From IMG/VR virus record IMGVR_UViG_3300044858_000658, positions 1-38,961 of that record: a stretch of DNA of 38,961 bases; one strand, 5' to 3'. Within the stretch, counting starts at the first letter, position 1; each line of letters begins with the position of its first letter. The notes under the pieces were generated by a model. The model was given only the letters and a program-made list of their open reading frames with translations. It was not told the origin of the DNA and searched no databases. Both the position numbers and the translations under genes were made by a program. Origin of the DNA: a virus. Below are positions 16,380 to 23,251 of this stretch, piece after piece.

Positions 16380-17020
16380 TGCTGCATCACCTTAATAAGC
16401 TGTTGGAACTGACGCAGCAGGGCGGTGTCCTTCTCGATCTTCTCCATCTGCTCCTCGACCTCGATAGCCGTAGCTTCAATGTCGGCAGCAAGTTGGTGCA
16501 TGCTCTGAATGATGGTCAGGACTTGCTGAGACAAACCGCCGATGCGTTCAAGCGGAGTCACGTCGGATGCAGCCTTCTGCGGGGCGGGTTGTGTATTGAT
16601 CGGGGGCATTTCGGGTTCCTTGGTTTCCTTGACGGGCGGTTCAAACTCGGCGTTGGCGACTGCTACTTTGACTTGGGGTACCTTGGCTCGGACTTCTATA
16701 CGGGCCCAAGTGTTGTTCGGGAGTTCTCGCACTAGCCCTGCGCTCTTGAGTGAGTTCAGGCAACCGGAGACGATGCGGTGATCCCGCTGCCCCGTAGTGC
16801 GTGCCAACTCGGCCATGATCTGTGCAACAGACCAAGAATCCTCTATCGGTACTGCGTGGTAGACCTTCTTTGCTTGCTCGCTAATTCCTCTGAAGATGGA
16901 ATTAAATTTGTTCTCGGTCATTGGTGGCTCCTTCGTAGCTCCTTCATTGGCTGCTTGTACTCCGTCATAGAACCCGCGCCCGTAGACGCGGTTTAGTTTT
17001 TGGCGAATGTTCTCATCCAT
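16376..17020 (-). CDS. Hypothetical protein with winged-helix-like N-terminal part and C-terminal coiled coil
   Basis: The product has 214 residues. Residues about 48-95 (AKKVYHAVPIEDSWSVAQIMAEL, HRIVSGCLNSLKSAGLVRE) look like a winged-helix domain. A Pro-rich linker and a C-terminal coiled coil (about 165-214, ending LLRQFQQLIKVMQQ) follow. This could be a DNA-binding oligomer. A GAGAG stretch lies 8 bases before the ATG, and the stop overlaps the next start. No named family recognised. Confidence 0.65.
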   Translation of the reverse strand: MDENIRQKLNRVYGRGFYDGVQAANEGATKEPPMTENKFNSIFRGISEQAKKVYHAVPIEDSWSVAQIMAELARTTGQRDHRIVSGCLNSLKSAGLVRELPNNTWARIEVRAKVPQVKVAVANAEFEPPVKETKEPEMPPINTQPAPQKAASDVTPLERIGGLSQQVLTIIQSMHQLAADIEATAIEVEEQMEKIEKDTALLRQFQQLIKVMQQ

Positions 17021-17035
17021 GACGGTGCTCTCTGG

Positions 17036-17344
17036 TTACTTCTTCTCGCGCTTGCTCGTCTCGGACACGACCTTGTGGTTCGATGCACGCTTGAACGAAC
17101 GGTTGGCACTTGGCGCTTGCAACTTGACACCCTGCTTGTTTGTGCCACCTTTGCTCAGTGCGACCTTGTGGGCTAGGTCTTTACCCTCTCTAGCATCAGC
17201 AGCACCGTTTCCGTTGCGGTCGGCTTTGCCTTTGTCGAACGACTCGCGTGCACGCTGACGCTCCAGGCGTTCGTCTGCTTCGCCCCGAGCCAACTGCTGT
17301 TGGTACTCTTTCTTGTAGGGGCGGGGTTTATTCACGTACGGCAT
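17036..17344 (-). CDS. Small basic protein resembling HNH-type proteins but lacking the full motif
   Basis: The product has 102 residues. The ATG at 17344 is chosen because GGAGG lies 5 bases upstream. It is strongly basic. The C-terminal part (GKDLAHKVALSKGGTNKQGVKLQ, then SANRSFKR) follows the layout of small phage HNH proteins (DHK, GG, N-L, NRS). The first acidic-His pair reads DLAHK instead of DVDHK, so nuclease activity is doubtful. It may be a DNA-binding relic or a diverged relative. It overlaps the end of the preceding gene by 17 bases. Confidence 0.6.
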   Translation of the reverse strand: MPYVNKPRPYKKEYQQQLARGEADERLERQRARESFDKGKADRNGNGAADAREGKDLAHKVALSKGGTNKQGVKLQAPSANRSFKRASNHKVVSETSKREKK

Positions 17345-17600
17345 TTTTGCCTCCTTCAAACTGTTTCAGTGCTTCGGGGCCCGTGACCCACAGAGGCTCA
17401 CGACCTTCCTTTTCTATGTCCTGCAACATCTTGCCAACCGAGACGCTGATCTCTAGCAGCATGTTGTTCTTCGATCTAACGAACTCTCGTTGAACGATCT
17501 CTTTGACCTGGGCGTCAAGAATGTCCCCAACCACTTCACGCACACGGCGCTTCAATTCAGCCTCAAGGATCAGTGCGGTATCGGTTTCTTCGTTGGTCAT
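17328..17600 (-). CDS. Hypothetical small helical protein
   Basis: The product has 90 residues and starts at an ATG with GCGGAGA upstream, overlapping the previous stop (ATGA). It is predicted helical throughout (AELKRRVREVVGDILDAQVKEIV, ISVSVGKMLQDIEKEG) with mixed charge. No family recognised. It lies within the tightly packed replication operon. Confidence 0.6.
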   Translation of the reverse strand: MTNEETDTALILEAELKRRVREVVGDILDAQVKEIVQREFVRSKNNMLLEISVSVGKMLQDIEKEGREPLWVTGPEALKQFEGGKNAVRE

Positions 17601-17980
17601 TGTTTCTCCGCTTTAATAGATCGAATGTTGAAGTATGCGTTGGGTGTGTGTTTGTGCAACCGCTTCATCTCGTAGCCCAGATAAAGCGCAGCGCAGATGA
17701 ACTCCCCGTTGCTGACGTATTGATCTTTAGCTTTCTCTACAACATGCTTAAAGCCGTAACTAGAGCAGGCAAAGTTGATTGTCTTTCTGCGGTCAAAGGC
17801 GTCATGCTCAAGCAACCATTCAACGCATACCTCGGTGCCTTCTATCGTTGGTGGAACCTTAGATGGCGGTTTCGTACCAGTCCGCTTGTAGTGCAACAGT
17901 CGCATCAGGTCTGTGTCGAATCCGTTTGCCGTCAGGTCTTTATGCTTAGTTAGCACCTTGTTGAATCTTTCAACGTCCAC
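17597..17980 (-). CDS. Hypothetical protein of replication operon
   Basis: The product has 127 residues. The GTG at 17980 is chosen because AGGAG lies 6 bases upstream and it follows the nuclease stop closely. A longer form from an ATG at 18004 would overlap the nuclease gene by 22 bases. The protein is basic with two Cys and several His and aromatic residues (VCVEWLLEHDAFDRRKTINFAC, FICAALYLGYEMKRLHKH). No known motif seen. Its stop overlaps the next start as ATGA. Confidence 0.6.
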   Translation of the reverse strand: MDVERFNKVLTKHKDLTANGFDTDLMRLLHYKRTGTKPPSKVPPTIEGTEVCVEWLLEHDAFDRRKTINFACSSYGFKHVVEKAKDQYVSNGEFICAALYLGYEMKRLHKHTPNAYFNIRSIKAEKQ

Positions 17981-17982
17981 AG

Positions 17983-18645
17983 TTAGCTCCTGTTGTGTTC
18001 GCATGACTTCACCGGACAGAATCGGCACAGCGGCCCGGTGACTGGGTTCCACACGTCGTGCTCAAGCGACCGCTCCAGTTGCTTGATTGTGGGCATGACG
18101 CCGCCGATGTATTCCTTGCGCTTGCCCACGTTGTGTTCTTTGCGGACGAACTCGTTGCTCACCACGAACAGCAGGGCCGACTTGATCTTATGCACGTCGG
18201 GGAAGTGGGCGAACACGGCGGTAGCCATCAGGTCAAGCTGCTTGGTGTCAGCATAGCGTGCGCTCTTGCTCGTCTTGTAGTCAACCATGTGGGCCAAGCC
18301 CTTGTTCTGATCCACGATCAGCAGGTCAACGATGCCGTGCCACCACACGTCCGGTGCCTTGAACGCGCAAGGTTGTAGATCTTTGGTCAGCCCAAGCTCC
18401 AGTTCGCAGTACTTGTCGCCGGGGATCTTCTTCAGCGCGTCAAGGATCGGCTCCATGTACGAGTACTTTTTCGGCATGGGCTTGCCGTCACGCACGTGTT
18501 CCTCTGCGGCTTTATGCACGTCACTCCCGTACAGCGCCGCCTCATGCGGAACGTCCTTAACGTCCTTGGCTATCTTGAGGTGGTAGTACTTCTTCGGGCA
18601 CTGCTCAAAGGTCTTGAGACTGCTGTACGACCAGACGATATTCAT
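17983..18645 (-). CDS. Cas4/RecB-like PD-(D/E)XK exonuclease with four-Cys iron-sulfur motif
   Basis: The product has 220 residues. Nuclease motifs: H44, E81, D107 in GIVDLL, and D122-Y-K124 (VDYKTSK). One Cys near the start (C16 in EQCPKKY) and three near the end (C207, C210, C215 in CRFCPVKSC) give the one-plus-three arrangement known from Cas4 and AddB, where they hold a 4Fe-4S cluster. Phage versions are thought to process DNA ends in replication or recombination. No cas1, cas2 or repeat array is nearby, so a CRISPR role is not supported. The start overlaps the preceding stop as ATGA. Confidence 0.88.
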   Translation of the reverse strand: MNIVWSYSSLKTFEQCPKKYYHLKIAKDVKDVPHEAALYGSDVHKAAEEHVRDGKPMPKKYSYMEPILDALKKIPGDKYCELELGLTKDLQPCAFKAPDVWWHGIVDLLIVDQNKGLAHMVDYKTSKSARYADTKQLDLMATAVFAHFPDVHKIKSALLFVVSNEFVRKEHNVGKRKEYIGGVMPTIKQLERSLEHDVWNPVTGPLCRFCPVKSCEHNRS

Positions 18646-18914
18646 TCCTCAACCCTTTCGTACGTCACCTCAAAAATGTCAGGCTTGCAGGGGTAGTGCT
18701 CACCCTTCACGCCAGTGATGATCCAGTCGCCGGGGGTGACGTAGTGAAGCCCCTCCAAGGTGTCGATCATTCCGAGGTCGGCAGAGTCAACTCCAACCTG
18801 CTCGGCATACCAAGTCTCGACCCCTTTTGATACTGCCGGATACACCGCAGGATGATCCCCATGCTTGAACCACTGCGTAGCCTCAATGATCACGGGCTTC
18901 TTCCTGAATTTCAT
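18642..18914 (-). CDS. Conserved phage protein (MKFRKKPVIIEA type)
   Basis: The product has 90 residues. The pattern MKFRKKPVIIEATQWFK, TLEGLHYVTPGDWIITGVKGE, YPCKPDIFEVTYE is widely shared among phages and some prophages. It looks like a small beta-rich fold. The function is not known to me. It overlaps both neighbours by a few bases (TAATG at its start, ATGA at its end), so it is coupled in the operon. Confidence 0.75.
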   Translation of the reverse strand: MKFRKKPVIIEATQWFKHGDHPAVYPAVSKGVETWYAEQVGVDSADLGMIDTLEGLHYVTPGDWIITGVKGEHYPCKPDIFEVTYERVEE

Positions 18915-19102
18915 TACTTATCCTTCTGCTGCATTACCTTCAAGGCGGCATGCGTCTCCGCTGCCCAGCGAATAGTCTGTAGTGCTTGCTCTAGTGCTTC
19001 GTACCAATTCTTCGCAAGCGCCGCCTCATGCAGCGCCCTCAGTGCGGCCTCCGCTTTCATAGCGGGGTAAGCGTAATCAACAATCTCCGTAGGTTTGTCC
19101 AT
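18914..19102 (-). CDS. Small Ala-rich helical protein
   Basis: The product has 62 residues. The ATG at 19102 has GAGG 6 bases upstream; a GTG 12 bases earlier is a weaker alternative. The gene overlaps the end of the polymerase gene by 26 bases. The sequence (AMKAEAALRALHEAALAKNWYEALEQ) is amphipathic helix. No function recognised. Confidence 0.6.
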   Translation of the reverse strand: MDKPTEIVDYAYPAMKAEAALRALHEAALAKNWYEALEQALQTIRWAAETHAALKVMQQKDK

Positions 19103-20912
19103 GTCCAGCCTCACAGTTCAAAGGTAAATCAGGTGCCCACGACGGGCGCAGGCGCATACAAATCTCAACGAACTCCTGTCCACGCTCGGCTTCGTCTTCA
19201 GGGATCAGGCACGCGATGGCGTCATGCACCGTCATCACGACTCGGTACTTCTTGGCGATCATCAGCATCTGCTCACCGATGACGATACGGGCCAATGCCT
19301 GACAGATGTTCTCCACCACTTTACCGCCGTAGATGCGGTTTGGCACCACGGTTTTCCCCTTCTTGGTGTCGTATACGTATTCGTATTTGCCACTCTCGGG
19401 GTCTTGGCGTTTGCGAAGGTTGGGGTACTTCAGATACATCCCGTTGGGCAGACGGATGCCCCGCTTGCCCTCGACTTTCAGCAGACCGTCTCGGCCCAAC
19501 TCTCCAGTCTGGTCGGCAGCGATCCAGTCCAGAACTTCGTGGGACTTGCGCCAGAACTCAGTGATCTTGTGGTTAGCTGCGCGGTAGGTATTGATGATGT
19601 GTTGGGCTTCCTCCAACTCCACAACCACGGGCTTCTGACCGTTCTTCAGCGCCACCTGAAACTTCTTAGCCCCCATGCCATAGCCGCACCCAAGGATCGT
19701 GGTCTTGCCCACGAACCGTTCCATCTCATCCCTCTTGGTGATCGTCCTGCCGTAGATGGCTGAGGCCATGATGCAATACACATCCTGCCCCTTCTCAAAG
19801 GCTTCAACCAAATCGTCCTGCTCGGCAACCCATGCGAGCGTACGTGCTTCGATCTGCGATGAGTCGGAGTCACAGATCACATAGCCCACCGGGGCAACGA
19901 TGGCCATCTTCAACGGAGAAGAGCGCGGCAGGTTCTGGAGGTTGAGCTTGTCGTCCCCGCCCCACCGCCCGGTGTGGGCTGCGTAGTAGCGCAGGGGCAC
20001 GGGCATCGTGCCTCGCCCAGAAATCTCAATGAACCGCTGCGTGCGGGTCTCCTCAATGGTGGACTTCACCCCAAGCCGAGCAGAGACGATGGCCTGTATC
20101 TTCGGATCTGGATGCTCAAGCAACGCCTTGAACGCTTCATCGGACTTGGAGAAAGCGTACGTCTCCTTGCCCGTGGTCGGGCTGATCTTCATCGGCGGCT
20201 CGACGTTGAGTATCTTGAGCGTTGCAGCGAGCTTGTGGTTGGACATGAGCTGATCTTTGTCCACCATCGTCACGGCGTCGAGTAGCTCTTTCTTTGCTAC
20301 CTGCACGTCATGGATGTGGTCGAGCAGCAGGTTCGTGTCCAAGTACAGCGTCGGCTCCGAGAACATGCGGATCGTCAAGTCGATTAGGCGAAGCTCAGAC
20401 TTCGGGAAGTCGGCGGCGAGGTGTTGGAACAAGTCGTAGGTCAGCGCCACGTCGTTGCAGCAGTATTCACCGTATCGGGCTAGGGCCGTTGGCTGAAAAT
20501 CTACTCGGCGCAACCCCTTGGCCGCGATGACCTCTTCGCCCTTGACGCCGATTGCATAGTGCTGAGCTAGGGTAGCAAGGCTCCCGCCAACTTCCGTGCC
20601 ATGAACAGCACGAGCCATGCTGAGAGTATCAAGCCAACCCCGAGGGCAAATACCAAAATGCCAATGAAGAATAGCGGCATCAAACATAGCGTTATGAGCC
20701 AACGCCAGATGAGAAGGAAAGTCATAGCCCTCAAGGAATTGTTTGATCTCTTTGCGAGTTCCGGTGAACCACTTGGGCTCACCATCGCCCTCCTGCACCG
20801 CCACGCCGATAACTTCAAACTTCTCGTCACGGATGTACTCCTCGGTCGTCAGCTTCGTCAGGCTGAACTCTTGGTCGTAGTACGTTTCAAAGTCGATGGT
20901 TAGGATGTTCAT
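19077..20912 (-). CDS. Family A DNA polymerase with 3'-5' exonuclease, Leu762 type
   Basis: The product has 611 residues. Exonuclease motifs are complete: D7-F-E9, H73-N-x3-D78, and Y150-x3-D154. Polymerase motif A is D350-SSQIEAR. Motif B has K403, L407 and Y411-G; L407 corresponds to position 762 of E. coli Pol I, where Phe or Tyr is usual in other groups. Motif C reads H563-D-A565, with Ala in place of the common Glu. There is no 5' nuclease domain, as in most phage polymerases. It is the replicative polymerase of this phage. The start overlaps the VRR-NUC stop as ATGA. Confidence 0.95.
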   Translation of the reverse strand: MNILTIDFETYYDQEFSLTKLTTEEYIRDEKFEVIGVAVQEGDGEPKWFTGTRKEIKQFLEGYDFPSHLALAHNAMFDAAILHWHFGICPRGWLDTLSMARAVHGTEVGGSLATLAQHYAIGVKGEEVIAAKGLRRVDFQPTALARYGEYCCNDVALTYDLFQHLAADFPKSELRLIDLTIRMFSEPTLYLDTNLLLDHIHDVQVAKKELLDAVTMVDKDQLMSNHKLAATLKILNVEPPMKISPTTGKETYAFSKSDEAFKALLEHPDPKIQAIVSARLGVKSTIEETRTQRFIEISGRGTMPVPLRYYAAHTGRWGGDDKLNLQNLPRSSPLKMAIVAPVGYVICDSDSSQIEARTLAWVAEQDDLVEAFEKGQDVYCIMASAIYGRTITKRDEMERFVGKTTILGCGYGMGAKKFQVALKNGQKPVVVELEEAQHIINTYRAANHKITEFWRKSHEVLDWIAADQTGELGRDGLLKVEGKRGIRLPNGMYLKYPNLRKRQDPESGKYEYVYDTKKGKTVVPNRIYGGKVVENICQALARIVIGEQMLMIAKKYRVVMTVHDAIACLIPEDEAERGQEFVEICMRLRPSWAPDLPLNCEAGHGQTYGDC

Positions 20913-21205
20913 CCGTTGAGTGCATTGAGTAGGTTATCGAGGTCTTCAAGGTTCGTCTCGTTGACCACCATTGCCGTGCCGCCCTGCGCTCCGATCTGAG
21001 CGAGGTGCTTGTCTTGCAGGGCCGTCGTCTTGCCTTTGCCTGCCTTGGCTTCGATGGCGAGGAAGTGCCCTGCCACGCAACACAGGAAGTCAGGCACGCC
21101 GCTGTTGCCGTAGCCCGTGCCGATAGGCATGGCGTAGTAGATGCCGTGCTTCTTCAGAATGGCCTTGATCTTGTCCTTGACCTTGGACTCTGGAGTTGCT
21201 GCCAT
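20909..21205 (-). CDS. VRR-NUC domain nuclease
   Basis: The product has 98 residues. The ATG at 21205 overlaps the previous stop as TAATG. Catalytic pattern of the PD-(D/E)XK fold: VPDF (D39), then LAIEAK (E52, K54), with Q64 downstream. This is the stand-alone VRR-NUC form common in phages; family members act as structure-specific nucleases, including Holliday junction cleavage. Its position directly before the polymerase gene suggests a role in resolving replication intermediates. Confidence 0.88.
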   Translation of the reverse strand: MAATPESKVKDKIKAILKKHGIYYAMPIGTGYGNSGVPDFLCCVAGHFLAIEAKAGKGKTTALQDKHLAQIGAQGGTAMVVNETNLEDLDNLLNALNG

Positions 21206-21552
21206 TACTTGACCCACTCCATGAACGTGACGCCTTTGTGTTGGTAGATCGCTAAACGGAAGGGCTCAGCACCTGCGTTCTCCCCGTACTCATCATTGGG
21301 CATGTTGCAGTGCTCGCACCAGAACTCAAGGATGAGGCCGTTGCGGTCTCTGCTTGGGTTGGCCGAGTCTGCGCGTGGGAAGTCGGTGATCGTTACCTCG
21401 CGGCCATCTTGCGCAATCACGCGAACCCAGTTGGGCTTGTCGGCGTATTCGTAGATGGTTGCGTTGCCTTGGTGCAGGTAGTTCTCTCCGCAGTGCAGGC
21501 ATTCAAGGTCACCGCCCTCGCTAAGCCTCGCAGGGTGTCGCTCTTTCCACAT
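21205..21552 (-). CDS. Zinc-ribbon-like hypothetical protein
   Basis: The product has 115 residues. The ATG at 21552 has GGAGC at a good distance; longer forms would cross the promoter. Two Cys pairs (ECLHCG near residue 18, and FWCEHC near 77) could make a zinc ribbon. It ends FMEWVK. It is the first gene behind the promoter at 21579-21606. No function recognised. Confidence 0.7.
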   Translation of the reverse strand: MWKERHPARLSEGGDLECLHCGENYLHQGNATIYEYADKPNWVRVIAQDGREVTITDFPRADSANPSRDRNGLILEFWCEHCNMPNDEYGENAGAEPFRLAIYQHKGVTFMEWVK

Positions 21553-21578
21553 GGGTCGCTCCGTGTTGTTATGCGCCC

Positions 21579-21606
21579 ATCGTAGCACCCTCCTTGACTT
21601 TGTCAA
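21579..21606 (-). promoter_or_regulatory. Sigma70-type promoter for the polymerase/nuclease/helicase transcript
   Basis: On the minus strand -35 TTGACA (21601-21606) and -10 TACGAT (21579-21584) are 16 bases apart. The first gene downstream starts at 21552. As at 14.7 kb, the -35 box lies in a CTTGAC-N3-GTCAAG palindrome, so both replication transcripts appear to share one control. Confidence 0.7.
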
Positions 21607-21607
21607 G
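21593..21607. promoter_or_regulatory. Palindromic operator CTTGAC-TTT-GTCAAG
   Basis: Identical to the site at 14715-14729, including its centre and the following TAC, and in the same position relative to the -35 box. The match outside the promoter hexamers argues for a protein-binding site rather than chance. Confidence 0.65.
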
Positions 21608-21625
21608 TACCCCAGACCTCTTAGG

Positions 21626-21636
21626 GAACTGGTGCA
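21626..21636 (+). repeat. GAACTGGTGCA element, shared with the 30.1 kb repeats
   Basis: The same 11 bases end both copies of the 32-bp repeat at 30074-30105 and 30132-30163. Here too it sits next to a CCTAAC-N4-GTTAGG palindrome in a gene-free gap. Confidence 0.5.
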
Positions 21637-21643
21637 TACCCGA

Positions 21644-21659
21644 CCTAACAAAAGTTAGG
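21644..21659. promoter_or_regulatory. CCTAAC-N4-GTTAGG palindrome, site 1
   Basis: Perfect 16-bp form (centre AAAA). It lies between the terminator at 21669-21691 and the promoter at 21579-21606, about 38 bases upstream of the -35 box. Confidence 0.75.
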
Positions 21660-21668
21660 CACGGGCGT

Positions 21669-21691
21669 AAAAAAGCCCCGCAGCGCGGGGC
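21669..21691 (-). terminator. Rho-independent terminator after the HTH-DUF3310 gene
   Basis: On the minus strand GCCCCGC-GCT-GCGGGGC (7-bp stem, 3-base loop) is followed by six T. It ends the transcript that comes from the 27.7 kb promoter and separates it from the replication transcript. Confidence 0.85.
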
Positions 21692-21736
21692 ATGCGGGGC
21701 AGTTGGGGTGTTATCCCCCTGGAGAGACAAATGCAC

Positions 21737-22252
21737 TCATGCCGTGGTGTTCAGCACATCACGCAGCTTCATAGCGTACCAAGCCATCTTGCCAGCGTCA
21801 ACTTCGGCTTCGCCTTTCTTGCCTACACGGGAGGCGTACTTCAAGGCGCTACCCTTGAGGTAACCAATGAACTCCTCCTTGGTCAGCTTGGCCTGGATGA
21901 AGTCGATGGTCTCGATCCCACCTGCCTTGTAGTGGGCCGGGTGGTTGACCAAGTCGTCCTTCGGGTTGTGCGCCAGTCGGGTCACATCCTCGTGGAACTT
22001 GGCCTTGGGAAACAACTCTTGTTGCACTGCGGGAGGCACGGGCACAGTCACGCTGAACGTGTTGTTGTGCACCGCATCAATGTTGACTTCCTTCAACGTC
22101 GGGCTCGGTGCCTTGGGCTTCTTGTACTTGATTGCATACACCAAACTAACCTTTACGCCCAGTGCTGCGGCCACCTCTCGGGCCTTGGCCTGAGGGTTCT
22201 TAGCCAGATAGCGGCGGATGTGTTCACTCATTGACAGTTTCTTGCGACCCAT
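21737..22252 (-). CDS. HTH-DUF3310 fusion protein
   Basis: The product has 171 residues; the ATG has AAGGAG 7 bases upstream. Residues about 8-45 (SEHIRRYLAKNPQAKAREVAAAL, GVKVSLVYAIKYKK) look like a DNA-binding helix-turn-helix. Residues 102-168 (VNHPAHYKAGGIETIDFI, YLKGSALKYASR, KMAWYAMKL) are the DUF3310 domain, related to the T7 gp1.7 nucleotide kinase group. The fusion could join a regulator to a nucleotide-sensing or kinase part. It is the last gene before the terminator at 21669-21691. Confidence 0.8.
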   Translation of the reverse strand: MGRKKLSMSEHIRRYLAKNPQAKAREVAAALGVKVSLVYAIKYKKPKAPSPTLKEVNIDAVHNNTFSVTVPVPPAVQQELFPKAKFHEDVTRLAHNPKDDLVNHPAHYKAGGIETIDFIQAKLTKEEFIGYLKGSALKYASRVGKKGEAEVDAGKMAWYAMKLRDVLNTTA

Positions 22253-22454
22253 TTTGGGGCTCCTTCAGTTTCAGTTCGTCTCTAACATACTCGGTAAGAA
22301 CAGCACGCATCTGCGCTTGCTTGTCATCGGGGTGGTACTTGTTGAAGTACTCCATGACCTCTTGGCTTAGACGTATGCTCGTACAGAAAAGGGCGGGTTT
22401 CTTACCAGGGCCGCGCCCCTTACGCTTTGGTTGCTCAGCTATCTCCTCTAGCAT
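22224..22454 (-). CDS. Ribbon-helix-helix-like small regulator
   Basis: The product has 76 residues. The ATG at 22454 has AAGGAG 5 bases upstream and overlaps the previous stop as TAATG. A basic N-terminus (KRKGRGPGKK) precedes a segment with ribbon-helix-helix features (LFCTSIRLSQEVMEYFNKY, then MRAVLTEYVRDEL), similar to BrnA/CopG-type repressors. No toxin gene accompanies it, so a plain regulator is more likely than an antitoxin. It is a good candidate for binding one of the palindrome families nearby. Confidence 0.65.
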   Translation of the reverse strand: MLEEIAEQPKRKGRGPGKKPALFCTSIRLSQEVMEYFNKYHPDDKQAQMRAVLTEYVRDELKLKEPQNGSQETVNE

Positions 22455-22684
22455 TAACACTCCTTTGGTTGAAACAATCTTCCTTCGGCCTTGCACGGGC
22501 CTCGGGTTCGGTTATCGATGCAGGTGCCGATCCCTTTGCTTGCTTTGAAGGGGTTGGCGGCACAGCGCATAACCAAGTTGCCCGAGTAGACGCTAGGACT
22601 ATCCTCGCTCGGTCGGTAATGCTTGCATCGTTTGCACAGTTCACGTTGGGTTCCCCATTCATACTTCGGTAGGGTGAAAGGCAT
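22454..22684 (-). CDS. Small Cys-rich, probably zinc-binding protein
   Basis: The product has 76 residues. Cysteines are placed as LCKRCKHY (two), MRCAANPF, GTCIDN, GPCKAEG and a final PKEC, suggesting one or two metal sites. The ATG has no strong Shine-Dalgarno. The stop overlaps the next start as TAATG. Function unknown. Confidence 0.6.
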   Translation of the reverse strand: MPFTLPKYEWGTQRELCKRCKHYRPSEDSPSVYSGNLVMRCAANPFKASKGIGTCIDNRTRGPCKAEGRLFQPKEC

Positions 22685-22690
22685 GTTGCT

Positions 22691-22810
22691 TCAATAGATT
22701 GCAAAACCTATCAGCATAACCACAAGCAACACGGCACATACCACCAGGGATAAGACCAATCGCCCCACTAACTCAAACGCTTTGTCCATCTCCTCCGTCT
22801 GCCTGTCCAT
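22691..22810 (-). CDS. 39-residue single-pass membrane protein
   Basis: The ATG at 22810 has AAGGAG 8 bases upstream, within the end of the preceding gene. The first 17 residues (MDRQTEEMDKAFELVGR) are polar. The other 22 (LVLSLVVCAVLLVVMLIGFAIY) are one hydrophobic helix reaching the C-terminus. This is typical of tail-anchored small phage membrane proteins. Possible roles are holin-like, membrane anchoring or host modulation; none is proven. Confidence 0.6.
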   Translation of the reverse strand: MDRQTEEMDKAFELVGRLVLSLVVCAVLLVVMLIGFAIY

Positions 22811-22958
22811 CTCGCTTACTCCTTTCCTGCATCATGGCCTCGGCTACATCGAACGCAATCTCAGCGATGCTCTCGGGGTTGGAGGGGGCAGCACCCGCGC
22901 TGACCCATCCAAGCATCGCCAATCCTGCGTAGAAATCTCTGAGGTGTTTGTCATCCAT
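22773..22958 (-). CDS. Small conserved phage protein (AGLAMLGW type)
   Basis: The product has 61 residues from the ATG at 22958; an upstream in-frame ATG at 22973 lies inside the CTAAC palindrome and would give 66. The pattern DFYAGLAMLGW, ESIAEIAFDVAEAMMQER is common in small phage proteins of unknown role. The C-terminus is Gly/Asp-rich. Its end overlaps the start of the 39-residue membrane protein gene. Confidence 0.65.
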   Translation of the reverse strand: MDDKHLRDFYAGLAMLGWVSAGAAPSNPESIAEIAFDVAEAMMQERSKRDGQADGGDGQSV

Positions 22959-22966
22959 CAGTACAC

Positions 22967-22980
22967 CTAACATTTGTTAG
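22967..22980. promoter_or_regulatory. CTAAC-N4-GTTAG palindrome, site 2, over a stop-start junction
   Basis: 14-bp palindrome (centre ATTT on the plus strand). On the minus strand it holds the TAA stop of the gene upstream (22977-22979) and an ATG (22971-22973) in frame with the next gene. Confidence 0.7.
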
Positions 22981-23132
22981 AGCAACGCCTCAGGTGCGCC
23001 CTCGGTGGGGTCTACCTTCTTCTTGCGTTGTCGTGGTTGTTTGTATGGCTGACCCTTCCATGTCGGGAAGGGCCAGACCTTCGGTGGCGGGTCTAGCGCG
23101 TCCGCTTTTCGACGGGTTTTGCCAGTAGCCAT
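22977..23132 (-). CDS. Small basic Pro-rich protein
   Basis: The product would have 51 residues: a Lys/Arg-rich start (MATGKTRRKADAL), a Pro/Trp-rich middle (DPPPKVWPFPTWKGQ) and a basic tail. It fills an otherwise empty gap between two small genes, overlaps the previous gene by 40 bases and ends in the palindrome. No strong Shine-Dalgarno is present. Plausible but not certain. Confidence 0.45.
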   Translation of the reverse strand: MATGKTRRKADALDPPPKVWPFPTWKGQPYKQPRQRKKKVDPTEGAPEALL

Positions 23133-23251
23133 CGGTCACCCAATCTACGCACGGACTTCACCCATTGCCGTTGGTTGTGCCTCTGCGTGTGGATAGGCAC
23201 GTAATCAACAGCGAACAGTTCGCGCACCATCTTCAATGCTTTGGTGTTCAT
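23093..23251 (-). CDS. Small basic conserved phage protein
   Basis: The product has 52 residues from the ATG at 23251, which has AAGGAG 5 bases upstream; a second ATG just before it overlaps the previous stop. The sequence (MNTKALKMVRELFAVDYV, then QRHNQRQWVKSVRRLGDRWLLA) is basic, with a pattern I recognise from other environmental phages. It is a possible nucleic acid-binding protein. Function unknown. Confidence 0.6.
   Translation of the reverse strand: MNTKALKMVRELFAVDYVPIHTQRHNQRQWVKSVRRLGDRWLLAKPVEKRTR

Noticed and set aside
17983-18645. Cas4-like nuclease as a sign of a CRISPR system
   Set aside because: No cas1, cas2, effector or repeat-spacer array; free-standing Cas4/RecB-like nucleases are common in phage replication modules.
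22224-22454. Toxin-antitoxin system suggested by the BrnA-like regulator
   Set aside because: The neighbours are a Cys-rich protein and the HTH-DUF3310 protein; no toxin-like gene is present.
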